64,000 nt of DNA from Promethearchaeota archaeon (GTDB taxonomy: Archaea; Asgardarchaeota; Lokiarchaeia; Sigyniarchaeales; SOKP01). Shown piece after piece: positions 56,474 through 64,000 of the stretch (within the stretch, counting starts at the first letter, position 1; each line of letters opens with the position of its first letter). The position numbers and the translations under genes are program-made. Where the stretch lies: NCBI GenBank assembly GCA_030606485.1, contig JAUWGH010000007.1, forward strand, positions 1 through 64,000, given 5' to 3'. A model generated the notes under the pieces. It was not told the origin of the DNA. It saw only the letters and a list, made by a program, of their open reading frames with translations, and ran no database searches.

Positions 56474-57105
56474 ACTCTAATTTCAACCCTTTCCCATTGT
56501 TTTAGATATTTATTGAAATTTATGTTTGAAATTTTCCTAAATATTTTAATCTTGTTTGCTTTCTCTAATTCTCTTAATTTTAACATAATACTCTTGTTTC
56601 TATTTAGATGTTCTTGTGCATATATATATTCACGTGGAAAGATTTTTTTAATTTGCTCAAGATCAATATTGTATAAATTATCATAGTTTTCAATGACCCA
56701 TTTACATAAAGGATCTATGCTAATTTTAAAATTAAAAGCATCCTCTTGCTTTATTGCCAATGGATAAGCTCTACATGCAAGTGGTTTCACATCATGTACT
56801 TGGCAACCATTTTTAATATGAAAGGCGCACTGCTTATTATTATTATCCAATCTAATTCGCCATGTAACAACTAAAATTTTTTGATTTTTTTCATCTGGAA
56901 AAACTAAATCTTCAATTATTTTAAAAGAAACATTACTCTTTTTTGCAATTTCAATTAATCTATCTGCTTCATTAGGATAAAGTGGAATCCTTTTATAAGT
57001 AGGATATTCGATTGTCCCAGGCACCTCTGAGCAACAAGTACCGCAATTTTTGCATCTATACTTTAACTCTTTCATTAATATCATCTTAGAAACATTATTT
57101 CGCAT
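56470..57105 (-). CDS. YkgJ-type cysteine-cluster protein
   Basis: A 211-residue protein of the zinc/iron-chelating YkgJ family. The cluster motif CKNCGTCCSEVPG (CX2CX2CC) near residue 18 is followed by CAFHIKNGCQVHDVKPLACRAYPL near residue 98, the usual second half of the binding site. It binds a metal cofactor, possibly an iron-sulphur cluster, of unknown function. It is translationally coupled to the ThiI-like gene, which itself may need sulphur chemistry. The divergent PAC2 gene lies across a 140-base promoter region. Confidence 0.8.
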   Translation of the reverse strand: MRNNVSKMILMKELKYRCKNCGTCCSEVPGTIEYPTYKRIPLYPNEADRLIEIAKKSNVSFKIIEDLVFPDEKNQKILVVTWRIRLDNNNKQCAFHIKNGCQVHDVKPLACRAYPLAIKQEDAFNFKISIDPLCKWVIENYDNLYNIDLEQIKKIFPREYIYAQEHLNRNKSIMLKLRELEKANKIKIFRKISNINFNKYLKQWERVEIRV

Positions 57106-57245
57106 ACTTAAATATTATGTTGGTATTGTTGTAAAGATATTTTAAATCTTATCTGAATACTCTCTTCGATATTACATCATTTAAATAAGAATATTTTTAG
57201 CATTAATTTTAGATAAAATCGATTTTTTAAAGGTAAAATAAAAAT

Positions 57246-58052
57246 ATGAGAGATTTTAGAATTATTCAACATATCAACCTTTCACTTGACTCGATAAATG
57301 ATCCGATTTGTCTCCTCGGTATGCCCGGCATAGCCGATGTAGGCAAGTTCGCAATCGATCAAATTATTGGTCTCCTAAAGGCAAAACCATATTTAGAAAT
57401 TATATTTAATGATTATCCAGCTGGAGCAATAGTTGATGATTGTTTATTGTCTGCACCTAAAGCAGAAGTAATGTTTTGGAAGGATCCAAACAATAAAAGA
57501 GATTTTTTCTTAGTAACAGCAGATTCTCAGGCACTTAATCCTAAGGGAATTTATAAAATATCAGATTTTATCGCAAGTTTAATGTATAAATTTAAAATAA
57601 AATTAATAATTTCTCTGGGAGCTTTTCCAACTAATAATCCATCTAAATCTCCTTCGATATTTTTTAGTACAACAAATAAAGATTTTATAGATCAATTTAT
57701 CAAGGATGGAAAATGTAAAAGGATTAAAAAAGGAGTTATTGTTGGTGCTAATGGTTTAATTCCCACATTAGTAAAAGCCAGATTTAATATTGATGGAATT
57801 GTATTTTTAGCAGAAACTGATAATATTGCGGTAATTAATGACGAAATCACAGATCTAAAGGCATCAATATCCTTAATAAATTTATTAAAAGAAAACTTTA
57901 ATTTACCAATTGAAAGAAAATATACTTTAGAAAAAATTGAAGAAATTACTAAAAATCTACAAATCAAGAAAGAGAAATTGGAGCGCGATTTAGACAATTT
58001 CCACTTAATGGATAAAAATTCTGAAGAGAAAAGGAAATCGCTTTATATCTAA
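57246..58052 (+). CDS. PAC2-family proteasome-assembly chaperone-like protein
   Basis: A 268-residue protein. It has the PAC2 pattern CLLGMPGIADVGKFAIDQIIGLLKAK near residue 22, the FWKDPNNKRDFFLVTADSQALNPKGIYKIS block near 78, IISLGAFPT near 120 and a terminal coiled helix (LEKIEEITKNLQIKKEKLERDL). Archaeal PAC2-type proteins bind 20S proteasome subunits via the C-terminus; this one ends LYI. A possible PAC3/4-like protein is encoded at 63.3 kb. Confidence 0.85.
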   Translation: MRDFRIIQHINLSLDSINDPICLLGMPGIADVGKFAIDQIIGLLKAKPYLEIIFNDYPAGAIVDDCLLSAPKAEVMFWKDPNNKRDFFLVTADSQALNPKGIYKISDFIASLMYKFKIKLIISLGAFPTNNPSKSPSIFFSTTNKDFIDQFIKDGKCKRIKKGVIVGANGLIPTLVKARFNIDGIVFLAETDNIAVINDEITDLKASISLINLLKENFNLPIERKYTLEKIEEITKNLQIKKEKLERDLDNFHLMDKNSEEKRKSLYI

Positions 58053-58120
58053 AATATTTATAGAAGTAGCAATTTTTTAAGTTCTATTTATAATAAAACA
58101 CTTAGTCTTTCTATTTTTTT

Positions 58121-58267
58121 TTATATAGCCTTGATTCGTTTAATTACACCTGGTCTCTTCTTATAGAGAATTCGATACCCACAATGACTACATTTAATTC
58201 CGGGTAATGCCTTTAATTCATCACGAGTAACTTCTTTATTGCAACCTTTTCTAGCGCAATAATACAT
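58121..58267 (-). CDS. rpoP: DNA-directed RNA polymerase subunit P (Rpb12 type)
   Basis: A 48-residue gene missed by the ORF track because of its size, read on the minus strand from ATG 58267 to TAA 58121. The product begins MYYCARKGCNKEVTRDEL and has the signature KCSHCGYRILYKKRPG: a four-cysteine zinc ribbon (C4, C9, C26, C29) and the conserved RIL..KRP tail that contacts the polymerase core. It lies downstream of TFB on the same strand with a hairpin between. Confidence 0.93.
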   Translation of the reverse strand: MYYCARKGCNKEVTRDELKALPGIKCSHCGYRILYKKRPGVIKRIKAI

Positions 58268-58373
58268 AATCAAATTAATAATTGATTCATAGTTAAAAAA
58301 TTTTACTTTCAGAATTTATTAAATTTAATTGTGAGTTTTATGAATGATGGTTTTCACTTATCTTGCCTGTCAG

Positions 58374-58416
58374 TGGAATTTTAATCGATACCACATCGCT
58401 CTACTGTAAAATTCCA
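58374..58416. repeat. Perfect 10-bp inverted repeat with nested hairpin
   Basis: TGGAATTTTA (58374-58383) pairs with TAAAATTCCA (58407-58416), and the loop contains a second small stem CGAT/ATCG. On the minus strand it falls between the TFB stop and the rpoP start, so it could be a 3' processing or terminator structure, or part of a small RNA. T-runs downstream are weak. Confidence 0.4.
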
Positions 58417-58451
58417 AAGCTTTTTTAAGAAAATAAAAATAATAGGATAAT

Positions 58452-59387
58452 TTAATGTTCTATATTAAAATTTAATTTTGATATTAGCTCTTTATACCGA
58501 GTTCTTACAGTTGCTTCTGTTATTCCAGCAATATCTGCAATTGCCTTTTGTGTGCGACGTTCATCAGTTTGAATTGCGGCGATGTAAAGTGAAGCTGCAG
58601 CTAAACCTGTAGGTGCTTTTCCTGCAGTAATATAATGTTTTTGAGCTAACTGTAGGATTTTTGCAGCTTTATTTTGAGTTCTACCTGATAAACTCAAATC
58701 CGCACAAAATCTTGGAATAAAGTCGATTGGTGATGATACTCTTATATTTCTTATTTTTAATTCTTTTAATATTAATCTATAGCAACGCCCCAACTCTTTT
58801 TTTGTAATGGAAGAAAATTCGATAAAATCGTCTAAAGTCTTAGGTAATCCCTTTAATCTACAAGTTGTGAATAATGAAGCTGCCAACATAGCTTCAATCG
58901 ATCGACCTCTTATTAAATTCTTATATACCATTTTTCTATATATTATTGCAGCCGATTCTTTAATAGAACTTGGTAGATTTAATTGAGAACAATATCTATC
59001 TAATTCGTTCATCGCATTTGCCAAATTTCTATCAATGGATTTATGTATCCGTGATCGAGTATGCCATTTTCTCAATCTATGAACTTCGGCTTTCATTTTT
59101 GGGCTAATTTTTTTACCATGTGCATCTTTATCTTTCCAATCGATTGTTGTGCTTAAACCTTTATCGTGTAGTGTAAATGTTGAAGGAGCTCCAACTCGAA
59201 TTTTTTTAGCTTTCTCTTCTGATGAAAATGCTCTCCAATCCGGTCCGGAATCAATAATTCTTTGATTAATTACTAATCCACATGTGTTACAAATGATTTC
59301 TCCTCTAGATAAATCTGAAATAACCGTGAAATTTCCACATTCCGGGCATTTCTCTAAATTTTTCTCGTTTTCATCTTGAGTAGTCAC
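58452..59387 (-). CDS. tfb: Transcription initiation factor TFB (TFIIB)
   Basis: TFB recruits RNA polymerase to the TBP-promoter complex. The 311-residue protein has the N-terminal zinc ribbon CPEC...CNTCG (C14, C17, C33, C36), the B-reader/B-linker region DWRAFSSEEKAKKIRVGAPSTFTLHDKGLSTTI and two cyclin folds (about 115-205 and 210-305), with IADIAGITEATVRTRYKEL as the BRE-binding helix-turn-helix. The layout and length are standard for archaea. Other TFBs may exist elsewhere. Confidence 0.97.
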   Translation of the reverse strand: MTTQDENEKNLEKCPECGNFTVISDLSRGEIICNTCGLVINQRIIDSGPDWRAFSSEEKAKKIRVGAPSTFTLHDKGLSTTIDWKDKDAHGKKISPKMKAEVHRLRKWHTRSRIHKSIDRNLANAMNELDRYCSQLNLPSSIKESAAIIYRKMVYKNLIRGRSIEAMLAASLFTTCRLKGLPKTLDDFIEFSSITKKELGRCYRLILKELKIRNIRVSSPIDFIPRFCADLSLSGRTQNKAAKILQLAQKHYITAGKAPTGLAAASLYIAAIQTDERRTQKAIADIAGITEATVRTRYKELISKLNFNIEH

Positions 59388-59558
59388 AAAAAGTTAACCC
59401 TCAAACCAAGAAACCAATCTATTATTACAAAAAAAAGAAATAAACACTTTTAAATGTTTGGGTTTTGTTAATGTGTAGAATAATAATTTACTTTAAAGCT
59501 TTTGATGATTTAATATCGACAAAAAATTTAAATAACTTTTATAGCTTTTTAATATTGA

Positions 59559-60050
59559 ATGACATTAAATATGTTTAGGAGTATTCATGGACCGCATTGT
59601 TTATTAAGAGCTTTTAAAACTATTTGTCCCAAATGTAAAAATGATGTGTTCTATTGGGAATGCTCTCATGGATCTAAGGTATTTTTTGAATATCCAATAT
59701 ATGGGCGATTAATTCGGCATAAATGTAAAAAACACTCAACTAAAGAAAACTCAAAAAAAAAAAACCACATTAAGGTAAAAATCCCATTATTTATAATAAA
59801 AGATAATTTTAGTTGCCCAATTTGTGGAAAAATTTTTAGTAAAAAAAATCAACTTGTTGATCACATAAAACAGTTAAAAAAAAGTGATGAAGCTCATCAT
59901 AACTTCTATAATAATAAACTTAATTTAAAGACGGATTCAGAAATACTCAACTATGATTTAAATAAAAATTTAAGTGAAAATGAGAATAAAAATCATTACA
60001 AACCGACTTTTGGTAAGATTACAATTGTCAATAAAAAATCAAGTAAATGA
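59559..60050 (+). CDS. Zinc-finger protein with N-terminal ribbon and a C2H2 finger
   Basis: A 163-residue basic protein. The N-terminal half has CPKCKNDVFYWECSHGSK and GRLIRHKCKKH, an archaeal zinc-ribbon-like segment. The second half has a classical C2H2-like finger, FSCPICGKIFSKKNQLVDHIKQLKKSDEAHHNF, whose last His pair is shifted. It is probably a nucleic-acid-binding protein. It is divergent from TFB across a 170-base promoter region. Confidence 0.72.
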   Translation: MTLNMFRSIHGPHCLLRAFKTICPKCKNDVFYWECSHGSKVFFEYPIYGRLIRHKCKKHSTKENSKKKNHIKVKIPLFIIKDNFSCPICGKIFSKKNQLVDHIKQLKKSDEAHHNFYNNKLNLKTDSEILNYDLNKNLSENENKNHYKPTFGKITIVNKKSSK

Positions 60051-60137
60051 AAAAATAATAATATTAAAAAATTAAAAATTTAATATATTTTAACAAATTT
60101 ATTTTTAATATAAACAAAAAAATAATTATTGATTTTT

Positions 60138-60743
60138 ATGTCTATTGATTATGATGGAATTGTATCTGAATTGATGCAAAGAGATCCATCTATAATTGCC
60201 GTTGCGGTTATAACAGGAGCTCAAGATATTGTTTATTCAACAGATAATTGGGATATTAGCTCAGATATTAGTAAGGTTTCATCTGCATGGAGTTCAATGA
60301 ATGCTCAGTTTGTAATAATTTCTGGTGTAAAATACTCAATGTTACAATGTACTATTGAAAGAATGGTATGTACTAACATAAAAGGGCAGGGACACATTGT
60401 TGGGGCTAAGGATGACGAGCATAAAATTATTGCATATGTCGAACCCGAAGCGGATATAAATGGTGCTTATATGGATACAGCTCGAATCTTAGATAAAATG
60501 AGTTCAAAAACCCCTTATTTGGATGAAAATGCCCAATTAGGAACTTCCCAACCAGTAGCTCCCGTTTCTGGAGGAGTAGCTATCGATCCCCAACTAAAAA
60601 GTGAAATTACGGCTTTTCTTGATTGGATAAAAGCCGAAGATGGCCTTTCGGGATATCTAAATTATTATCTTCAACAAAATAATGCAAATATCATGAGCGA
60701 ATTGGCAAAAATTTATAGCGATTTACGCAATATTTGTCAATAA
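60138..60743 (+). CDS. Roadblock/longin-like protein with C-terminal helical tail
   Basis: A 201-residue protein. The first 115 residues follow a roadblock/longin-type order: helix (DYDGIVSELMQRD), strands (IIAVAVITGAQDIVYSTD), helix, FVIISGVKYSMLQCTIERMVC and KIIAYVEPEADI strands, closing helix. A glycine/proline-rich linker (SQPVAPVSGGVAIDP) and a helical tail follow. The ATG at 60138 is preferred to the TTG 60129 in the track. Assignment is from predicted topology only; the gelsolin-like membrane protein gene lies next on the same strand. Confidence 0.5.
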   Translation: MSIDYDGIVSELMQRDPSIIAVAVITGAQDIVYSTDNWDISSDISKVSSAWSSMNAQFVIISGVKYSMLQCTIERMVCTNIKGQGHIVGAKDDEHKIIAYVEPEADINGAYMDTARILDKMSSKTPYLDENAQLGTSQPVAPVSGGVAIDPQLKSEITAFLDWIKAEDGLSGYLNYYLQQNNANIMSELAKIYSDLRNICQ

Positions 60744-60919
60744 TTGGTATTTAACGCAATTTTTTAAATGAATATACTTGTATTTTCTTTTTTCCTTTAA
60801 AATTCTTTTTTAACAATTTCTAATTTTAAATTTTAACTATGAAAATAAAAAATTATTTTAATCTCATTGTTTCTTAAATTAATAAATAGTAATGAAAACA
60901 AATTAATTGGTGAAATCAA

Positions 60920-62101
60920 ATAAAGCTATATTTAATTCAAGATAAAGAAATCATATCTTCTAAAAAATTGTCTTATGATAATTTTATATTTATATTTGAT
61001 GCTCAAAATAAAATTGGGGGTTTTTGGAAAGGTGAATTTGCTGAAGAATTTGATGAAATTTTTGCTAAGGAAATTATAGAAAAAATTATTAAGAAATTTG
61101 GTGACTTAGATTTTAGGATTTTCGATACATTAGATCCAAAAAATGAAGAAGATAATAATAACAAAATCTTAAAAATTGAAATCTTAAAAAGATTACCTAA
61201 TAAGACCCTTTGGAAAATTAAAAGAAGGATTTCGTCCTTATTTGTATCTAAAAAAATTAGGTCTAAAATTGGAGAATTTCGCACATTTGATAGTTCATGG
61301 AAATGGCGTAGAGACTTATTAAATTTAGAAAATATTAGTAAATTGTCAATTACAAATATATTAATTATGTTTATTACCATAATCTTTATTTATAATATAG
61401 GAATTTTACAATTGTATGATGGAACTCTTTCTTTTTTGTTTATTATTTTTCTTTTATTAGCTTTAACTATAGTTAACTTAATATTTGTTTTATTTCCAAT
61501 GAGATTTCCTGGAGTTATAAAAAAAATAATTAATTTAGAAGATAAGGAACATGAAGAGGAAGAAGTCCAGACAAGAAAAATTGAAGAAATAAAGGTCATT
61601 AAAGAACCTCTTAAACCATCTATCCCTATCTTACCTTCAGAGCAGAAATCAGAAGAATCGTCAAAACTTCGATCTTTAATTAAATCTACTACTCCATTAA
61701 AAAAAAATGAAAATGAAAAAACAAAAAAAGAAAAAGAAAAATCATTAGAATCTCTTAAAGATGGAAAATCTGACCTAAAGATCCCAGAAGTTCCAGTAGC
61801 TCCTCCAAAACAGATAATCAAACTCGATTCCCCCGAAGTTTCTCCCGAACTCTTAAAAAAAATAACTAAAGGAGAAACTAAAGAACTAAAATATGTGCTT
61901 GTTAAATGTGATAGATGTAATAAAATAATTGCATTTCCTGTTCCGAAGAAAAAAGTTCTTAAATCAGAATTACCTGTTGTTCCCATTTCATATATTCATG
62001 GAAAGGGAAAGGAAAGACATTGTTTAACAGCTCATGTTGATCATGATTTTGATATTAGACGACGGCGGGTTTCTGATGTTGTATTTGAAGAATTGGAGTA
62101 A
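60920..62101 (+). CDS. Gelsolin-like domain protein with two transmembrane helices and C-terminal zinc-like domain; probable AUA start
   Basis: The track starts at TTG 60968, but the frame is open to 60914. Reading from AUA 60920, with GGTGA (60909-60913) six bases before it, adds KLYLIQDKEIISSKK and completes a gelsolin-type pattern: LSYDNFIFIFD, NKIGGFWKGEFAEEFDEIFAKEI, FGDLDFRIFD. Two hydrophobic helices follow around residues 147-170 and 175-198, then a proline/lysine/glutamate-rich linker and a C-terminal domain with KCDRCNK and HCLTAHVDHDFDIRRRR. Gelsolin folds bind actin in eukaryotes and Asgards, so an actin-membrane link is a reasonable guess. Domain identity is from pattern only. 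Confidence 0.55.
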   Translation: MKLYLIQDKEIISSKKLSYDNFIFIFDAQNKIGGFWKGEFAEEFDEIFAKEIIEKIIKKFGDLDFRIFDTLDPKNEEDNNNKILKIEILKRLPNKTLWKIKRRISSLFVSKKIRSKIGEFRTFDSSWKWRRDLLNLENISKLSITNILIMFITIIFIYNIGILQLYDGTLSFLFIIFLLLALTIVNLIFVLFPMRFPGVIKKIINLEDKEHEEEEVQTRKIEEIKVIKEPLKPSIPILPSEQKSEESSKLRSLIKSTTPLKKNENEKTKKEKEKSLESLKDGKSDLKIPEVPVAPPKQIIKLDSPEVSPELLKKITKGETKELKYVLVKCDRCNKIIAFPVPKKKVLKSELPVVPISYIHGKGKERHCLTAHVDHDFDIRRRRVSDVVFEELE

Positions 62102-62136
62102 TTATGGATTATATATTATACCTTATAATTCCTTCT

Positions 62137-62352
62137 CTATAAAAAGTAAATAAATATTAATGCAATCGAAATCGGTACAATACATAAAATAAGAAGAAAT
62201 AATAACCAACTCTTGGTCCAATTTATGAAACTATTTGGATATAAGATTGCGTTACATTCTGGGCATCGCTGAATACTCTTATCAATAATTTCTAATTTAC
62301 AATTCCAACAAAGAGTCTTTTTAAAATCTTCTTCTTTCTTCAATGATAACAA
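62137..62352 (-). CDS. Small zinc-ribbon membrane protein
   Basis: A 71-residue protein with one zinc ribbon (CWNCKLEIIDKSIQRCPEC) and one C-terminal transmembrane helix (WLLFLLILCIVPISIALIFIYFL). Layouts of this kind are frequent in archaea as tail-anchored or adaptor proteins; a GET3-type client is conceivable. No family is recognised. It converges on the gelsolin-like gene, 35 bases apart. Confidence 0.6.
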   Translation of the reverse strand: MLSLKKEEDFKKTLCWNCKLEIIDKSIQRCPECNAILYPNSFINWTKSWLLFLLILCIVPISIALIFIYFL

Positions 62353-62446
62353 TCTTAAATTTATTGAATATTAATTAAAACCAATAAACATTAATACTTA
62401 TATTATTGGAATAAAATATTTTATTTAAAAAATTTAGTTGTTGATA

Positions 62447-63268
62447 ATGTCTGGTTATTTTGGTAAATCAATTAGACTTGAAAGAATCATGGATAGAAAT
62501 ACCAGAAAAACAATTATTATACCCTTAGATCACGGTTTAACTGTAGGACCAATTAAAGGATTAGAGAGTAATTTAGGAGAAATTGTGAATAAAATTGCTG
62601 AGGGGGGTGCTAATGCTGTTTTAGGTCATATCGGCATACCACTATATGCCCATAGAAAATATGGTCAAGATATTGGTCTAATACTTCATTTATCAGGGTC
62701 AACTAATTTAAGTCCTAATCCGAATTATAAGGTTTTGACCAATAATGTTCAAGATGCCATGAAAATGGGTGCTGATTGTGTTTCAATTCATATTAATTTG
62801 GGAACAGATACAGATCCAGAGATGCTTCAAACTTTGGGGACTCTCTCAAGAGAATGTAGAGAATGGGGAATGCCACTTTTAGCAATGATGTATCCTAGAG
62901 GTGAAAAAATAGTAAAAGATGGAAAAGATGAATATGATGTTGATGTTGTTAAAATTGCCGCAAGAGTTGCTGCTGAACTCGGTGTAGATATTGTAAAAAC
63001 AAATTGGACCGGTGATATTGATTCTTTTAAAGAGGTTGTGAAAGGATGTATGGCTCCCGTGATTATTGCTGGGGGTGAAAAGCGAGGACTTTGGGGGATT
63101 TTAGAAATAACTAAAGCATCAATAGACGCGGGGGGTTCAGGTGTTGCTTATGGTAGGAACGTTTTTCAAGCAGATGATCCAACGGCAGTTGTAAAAGCAT
63201 TAGCCCTGATCGTCCATCAAGGGTACGAGGTGGAAGAAGCGGTAAGAGAAACAAATCTTTCAGTATAA
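62447..63268 (+). CDS. 2-amino-3,7-dideoxy-D-threo-hept-6-ulosonate synthase (archaeal ADH synthase)
   Basis: A class I aldolase of the FBA/DeoC group that starts the archaeal route to 3-dehydroquinate and aromatic amino acids. The 273-residue barrel has [28 protein letters not shown] at the start, [43 protein letters not shown] near 145 and the Schiff-base lysine in [11 protein letters not shown] near 184. The ADH synthase pattern is preferred to fructose-bisphosphate aldolase because of the PLDHGxTxGP start and the TEPEML-like segment. ATG 62447 is used instead of TTG 62438. Confidence 0.88.
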   Translation: MSGYFGKSIRLERIMDRNTRKTIIIPLDHGLTVGPIKGLESNLGEIVNKIAEGGANAVLGHIGIPLYAHRKYGQDIGLILHLSGSTNLSPNPNYKVLTNNVQDAMKMGADCVSIHINLGTDTDPEMLQTLGTLSRECREWGMPLLAMMYPRGEKIVKDGKDEYDVDVVKIAARVAAELGVDIVKTNWTGDIDSFKEVVKGCMAPVIIAGGEKRGLWGILEITKASIDAGGSGVAYGRNVFQADDPTAVVKALALIVHQGYEVEEAVRETNLSV

Positions 63269-63305
63269 ATTTAAATAGAAACGAAATGAATAGAGAATAA
63301 AAAAA

Positions 63306-63674
63306 ATGAACATAATTGCTGAAAAGAATATACAAATAGATAATATTACTATTTACCTTACTTTAGTAAAATTATATCGAGGCTATGTTCTTTTTATATC
63401 TGATCAAGTAAATTTTGGATTAGGTTCTATTACTTTAAGCACACCACCTTTAAATGATGTTCTAAAATCAACATCTGTTTCGTATCAACTTTTTGGAATG
63501 GAACATAACTTATTATCTAAAATGATTGTTGAAAAAGCAGCGAGCTATTTAAAAGAACCAGTTATATTATTATTTTTTTTAAAGGGAAAAGAAATGGAGA
63601 ACAAGCTTATTAAGCCAATTATAACATTATTGAATCAAATTTTAGAGGAATACAAAAGGAAAATAAAAAATTAA
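63306..63674 (+). CDS. PAC3/PAC4-like proteasome-assembly-chaperone candidate
   Basis: A 122-residue small alpha/beta protein. The order LVKLYRGYVLFISDQ, GLGSITLSTPPL, KSTSVSYQLFGMEHNLLSKMIVEKAASYLKEPVILLFFLKG and a C-terminal helix parallels PAC3/PAC4 (PSMG3/4), including a STS-x-LFG turn and an A-x2-L-x3-PV strand. The similarity is weak and from inspection only. It lies between the ADH synthase and winged-helix genes. Confidence 0.4.
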   Translation: MNIIAEKNIQIDNITIYLTLVKLYRGYVLFISDQVNFGLGSITLSTPPLNDVLKSTSVSYQLFGMEHNLLSKMIVEKAASYLKEPVILLFFLKGKEMENKLIKPIITLLNQILEEYKRKIKN

Positions 63675-63705
63675 TAATTTTATTTCATTACGAGGATTTC
63701 CTAAA

Positions 63706-64000
63706 TTGAAAAAATTCATTCTTACAAATATTTTTGGTAATACGGTTCGAATAAAAATTCTTGAACTTCTTCTTGATAACATTTTGAAAAAAGAGGTTGA
63801 ATGGGAGTATATCTCTAAAATTGCTAAAGAAGCTGGAATCTCTACTTCATCTTCAAAACGGGTTATTGATTCACTCGTAGAATCTAATATTGTCGATGAA
63901 TTACCCATTAAAACTCATGCAAAAAATCCAAAAAGAAGTATTCGATTAAATTTAGATAATAAAATCGTTAACGAGCTAATCTTTTTTTATCGGAAAATCC
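63706..64000 (+). CDS. Winged-helix transcriptional regulator (3' end outside window)
   Basis: An open frame without stop reaches the window end, so the ORF track omits it. The start is TTG 63706 with GAGGA nine bases upstream. The N-terminal about 98 residues read TVRIKILELLLDN, EWEYISKIAKEAGISTSSSKRVIDSLVESNIVDEL and RSIRLNLDNKIVNEL: a winged helix with a recognition helix STSSSKRVIDSLVE, as in ArsR/MarR-like archaeal regulators. The DNA target is unknown. Confidence 0.8.
   Translation, partial: MKKFILTNIFGNTVRIKILELLLDNILKKEVEWEYISKIAKEAGISTSSSKRVIDSLVESNIVDELPIKTHAKNPKRSIRLNLDNKIVNELIFFYRKI

Noticed and set aside
61390-61986. 198-residue minus-strand ORF, Ser/Phe-rich
   Set aside because: Antisense of the gelsolin-like membrane protein gene, composition is mirror of its charged linker.

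Overview
The window reads as an AT-rich archaeal chromosome segment, most probably Asgard (Promethearchaeota; the gene style resembles Lokiarchaeia, an inference without phylogeny). Archaeal markers are a 16S rRNA 3' end with an anti-Shine-Dalgarno tail, thermosome, TFB, RpoP, aIF2-beta, RPA-type OB-fold proteins, NMD3/RIO1/Pno1 and intron-bearing tRNAs. Asgard-like traits are a Ras/Rab-type small GTPase, roadblock/longin-like proteins, a GET3/ArsA ATPase, proteasome-assembly-chaperone-like proteins, a RING-like zinc protein and a probable gelsolin-like membrane protein.

Layout. 0-6 kb: 16S 3' end, a tRNA-Ala with two introns and no 23S, a YchF-family GTPase lacking its first codons, and a membrane-anchored HerA/FtsK-like ATPase. 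6-16 kb: thermosome, Tsr3, a double roadblock protein, tRNA-Leu and tRNA-Glu with D-arm introns, a methyltransferase, an 822-residue GIY-YIG nuclease whose 3' end runs into tRNA-Asn, a small GTPase and aIF1. 16-23 kb: PCMT, PfkB-type kinase, a multi-OB RPA protein, a HisA-like protein, a RING-like protein, MfnB (methanofuran synthesis) and a GNAT. 23-30 kb: aconitase, two-subunit ATP-citrate lyase and isocitrate dehydrogenase on one strand, a citrate-to-acetyl-CoA or reductive-TCA module. 29.6-40 kb: a COG2403 GTPase-like protein, aldehyde:ferredoxin oxidoreductase, a four-cofactor HcnAB/proline-dehydrogenase-type flavoprotein with its DAO partner, a carbamoyltransferase, carbamate kinase and ornithine aminotransferase; together they look like amino-acid (citrulline/ornithine/proline) catabolism giving ATP and reduced ferredoxin.

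40-49 kb: GET3, the tRNA thiolase NcsA/TtuA, an M50 site-2 protease, an intron-bearing initiator tRNA-Met, then RPA32-like, aIF2-beta, DUF424, NMD3, RIO1 and Pno1, a translation/ribosome-assembly run. 49-57 kb: FtsZ, a fold-III PLP decarboxylase-like protein with a glycosyltransferase, an E. coli-type YcaO, a SWIM protein, a ThiI-like PP-loop protein and a YkgJ-type Fe/Zn protein. 57-64 kb: PAC2 chaperone, RpoP (missed by the ORF track), TFB, C2H2 zinc finger, a longin/roadblock-like protein, a gelsolin-like membrane protein, the archaeal aromatic-pathway aldolase (ADH synthase), a PAC3/4-like protein and a winged-helix regulator cut by the window end.

The most unusual signals are that all five tRNA genes carry short introns (seven in total, four of them in or near the D-arm), that two genes are best explained by AUA start codons placed behind clear Shine-Dalgarno sequences, and the coiled-coil GIY-YIG gene fused end to end with tRNA-Asn.
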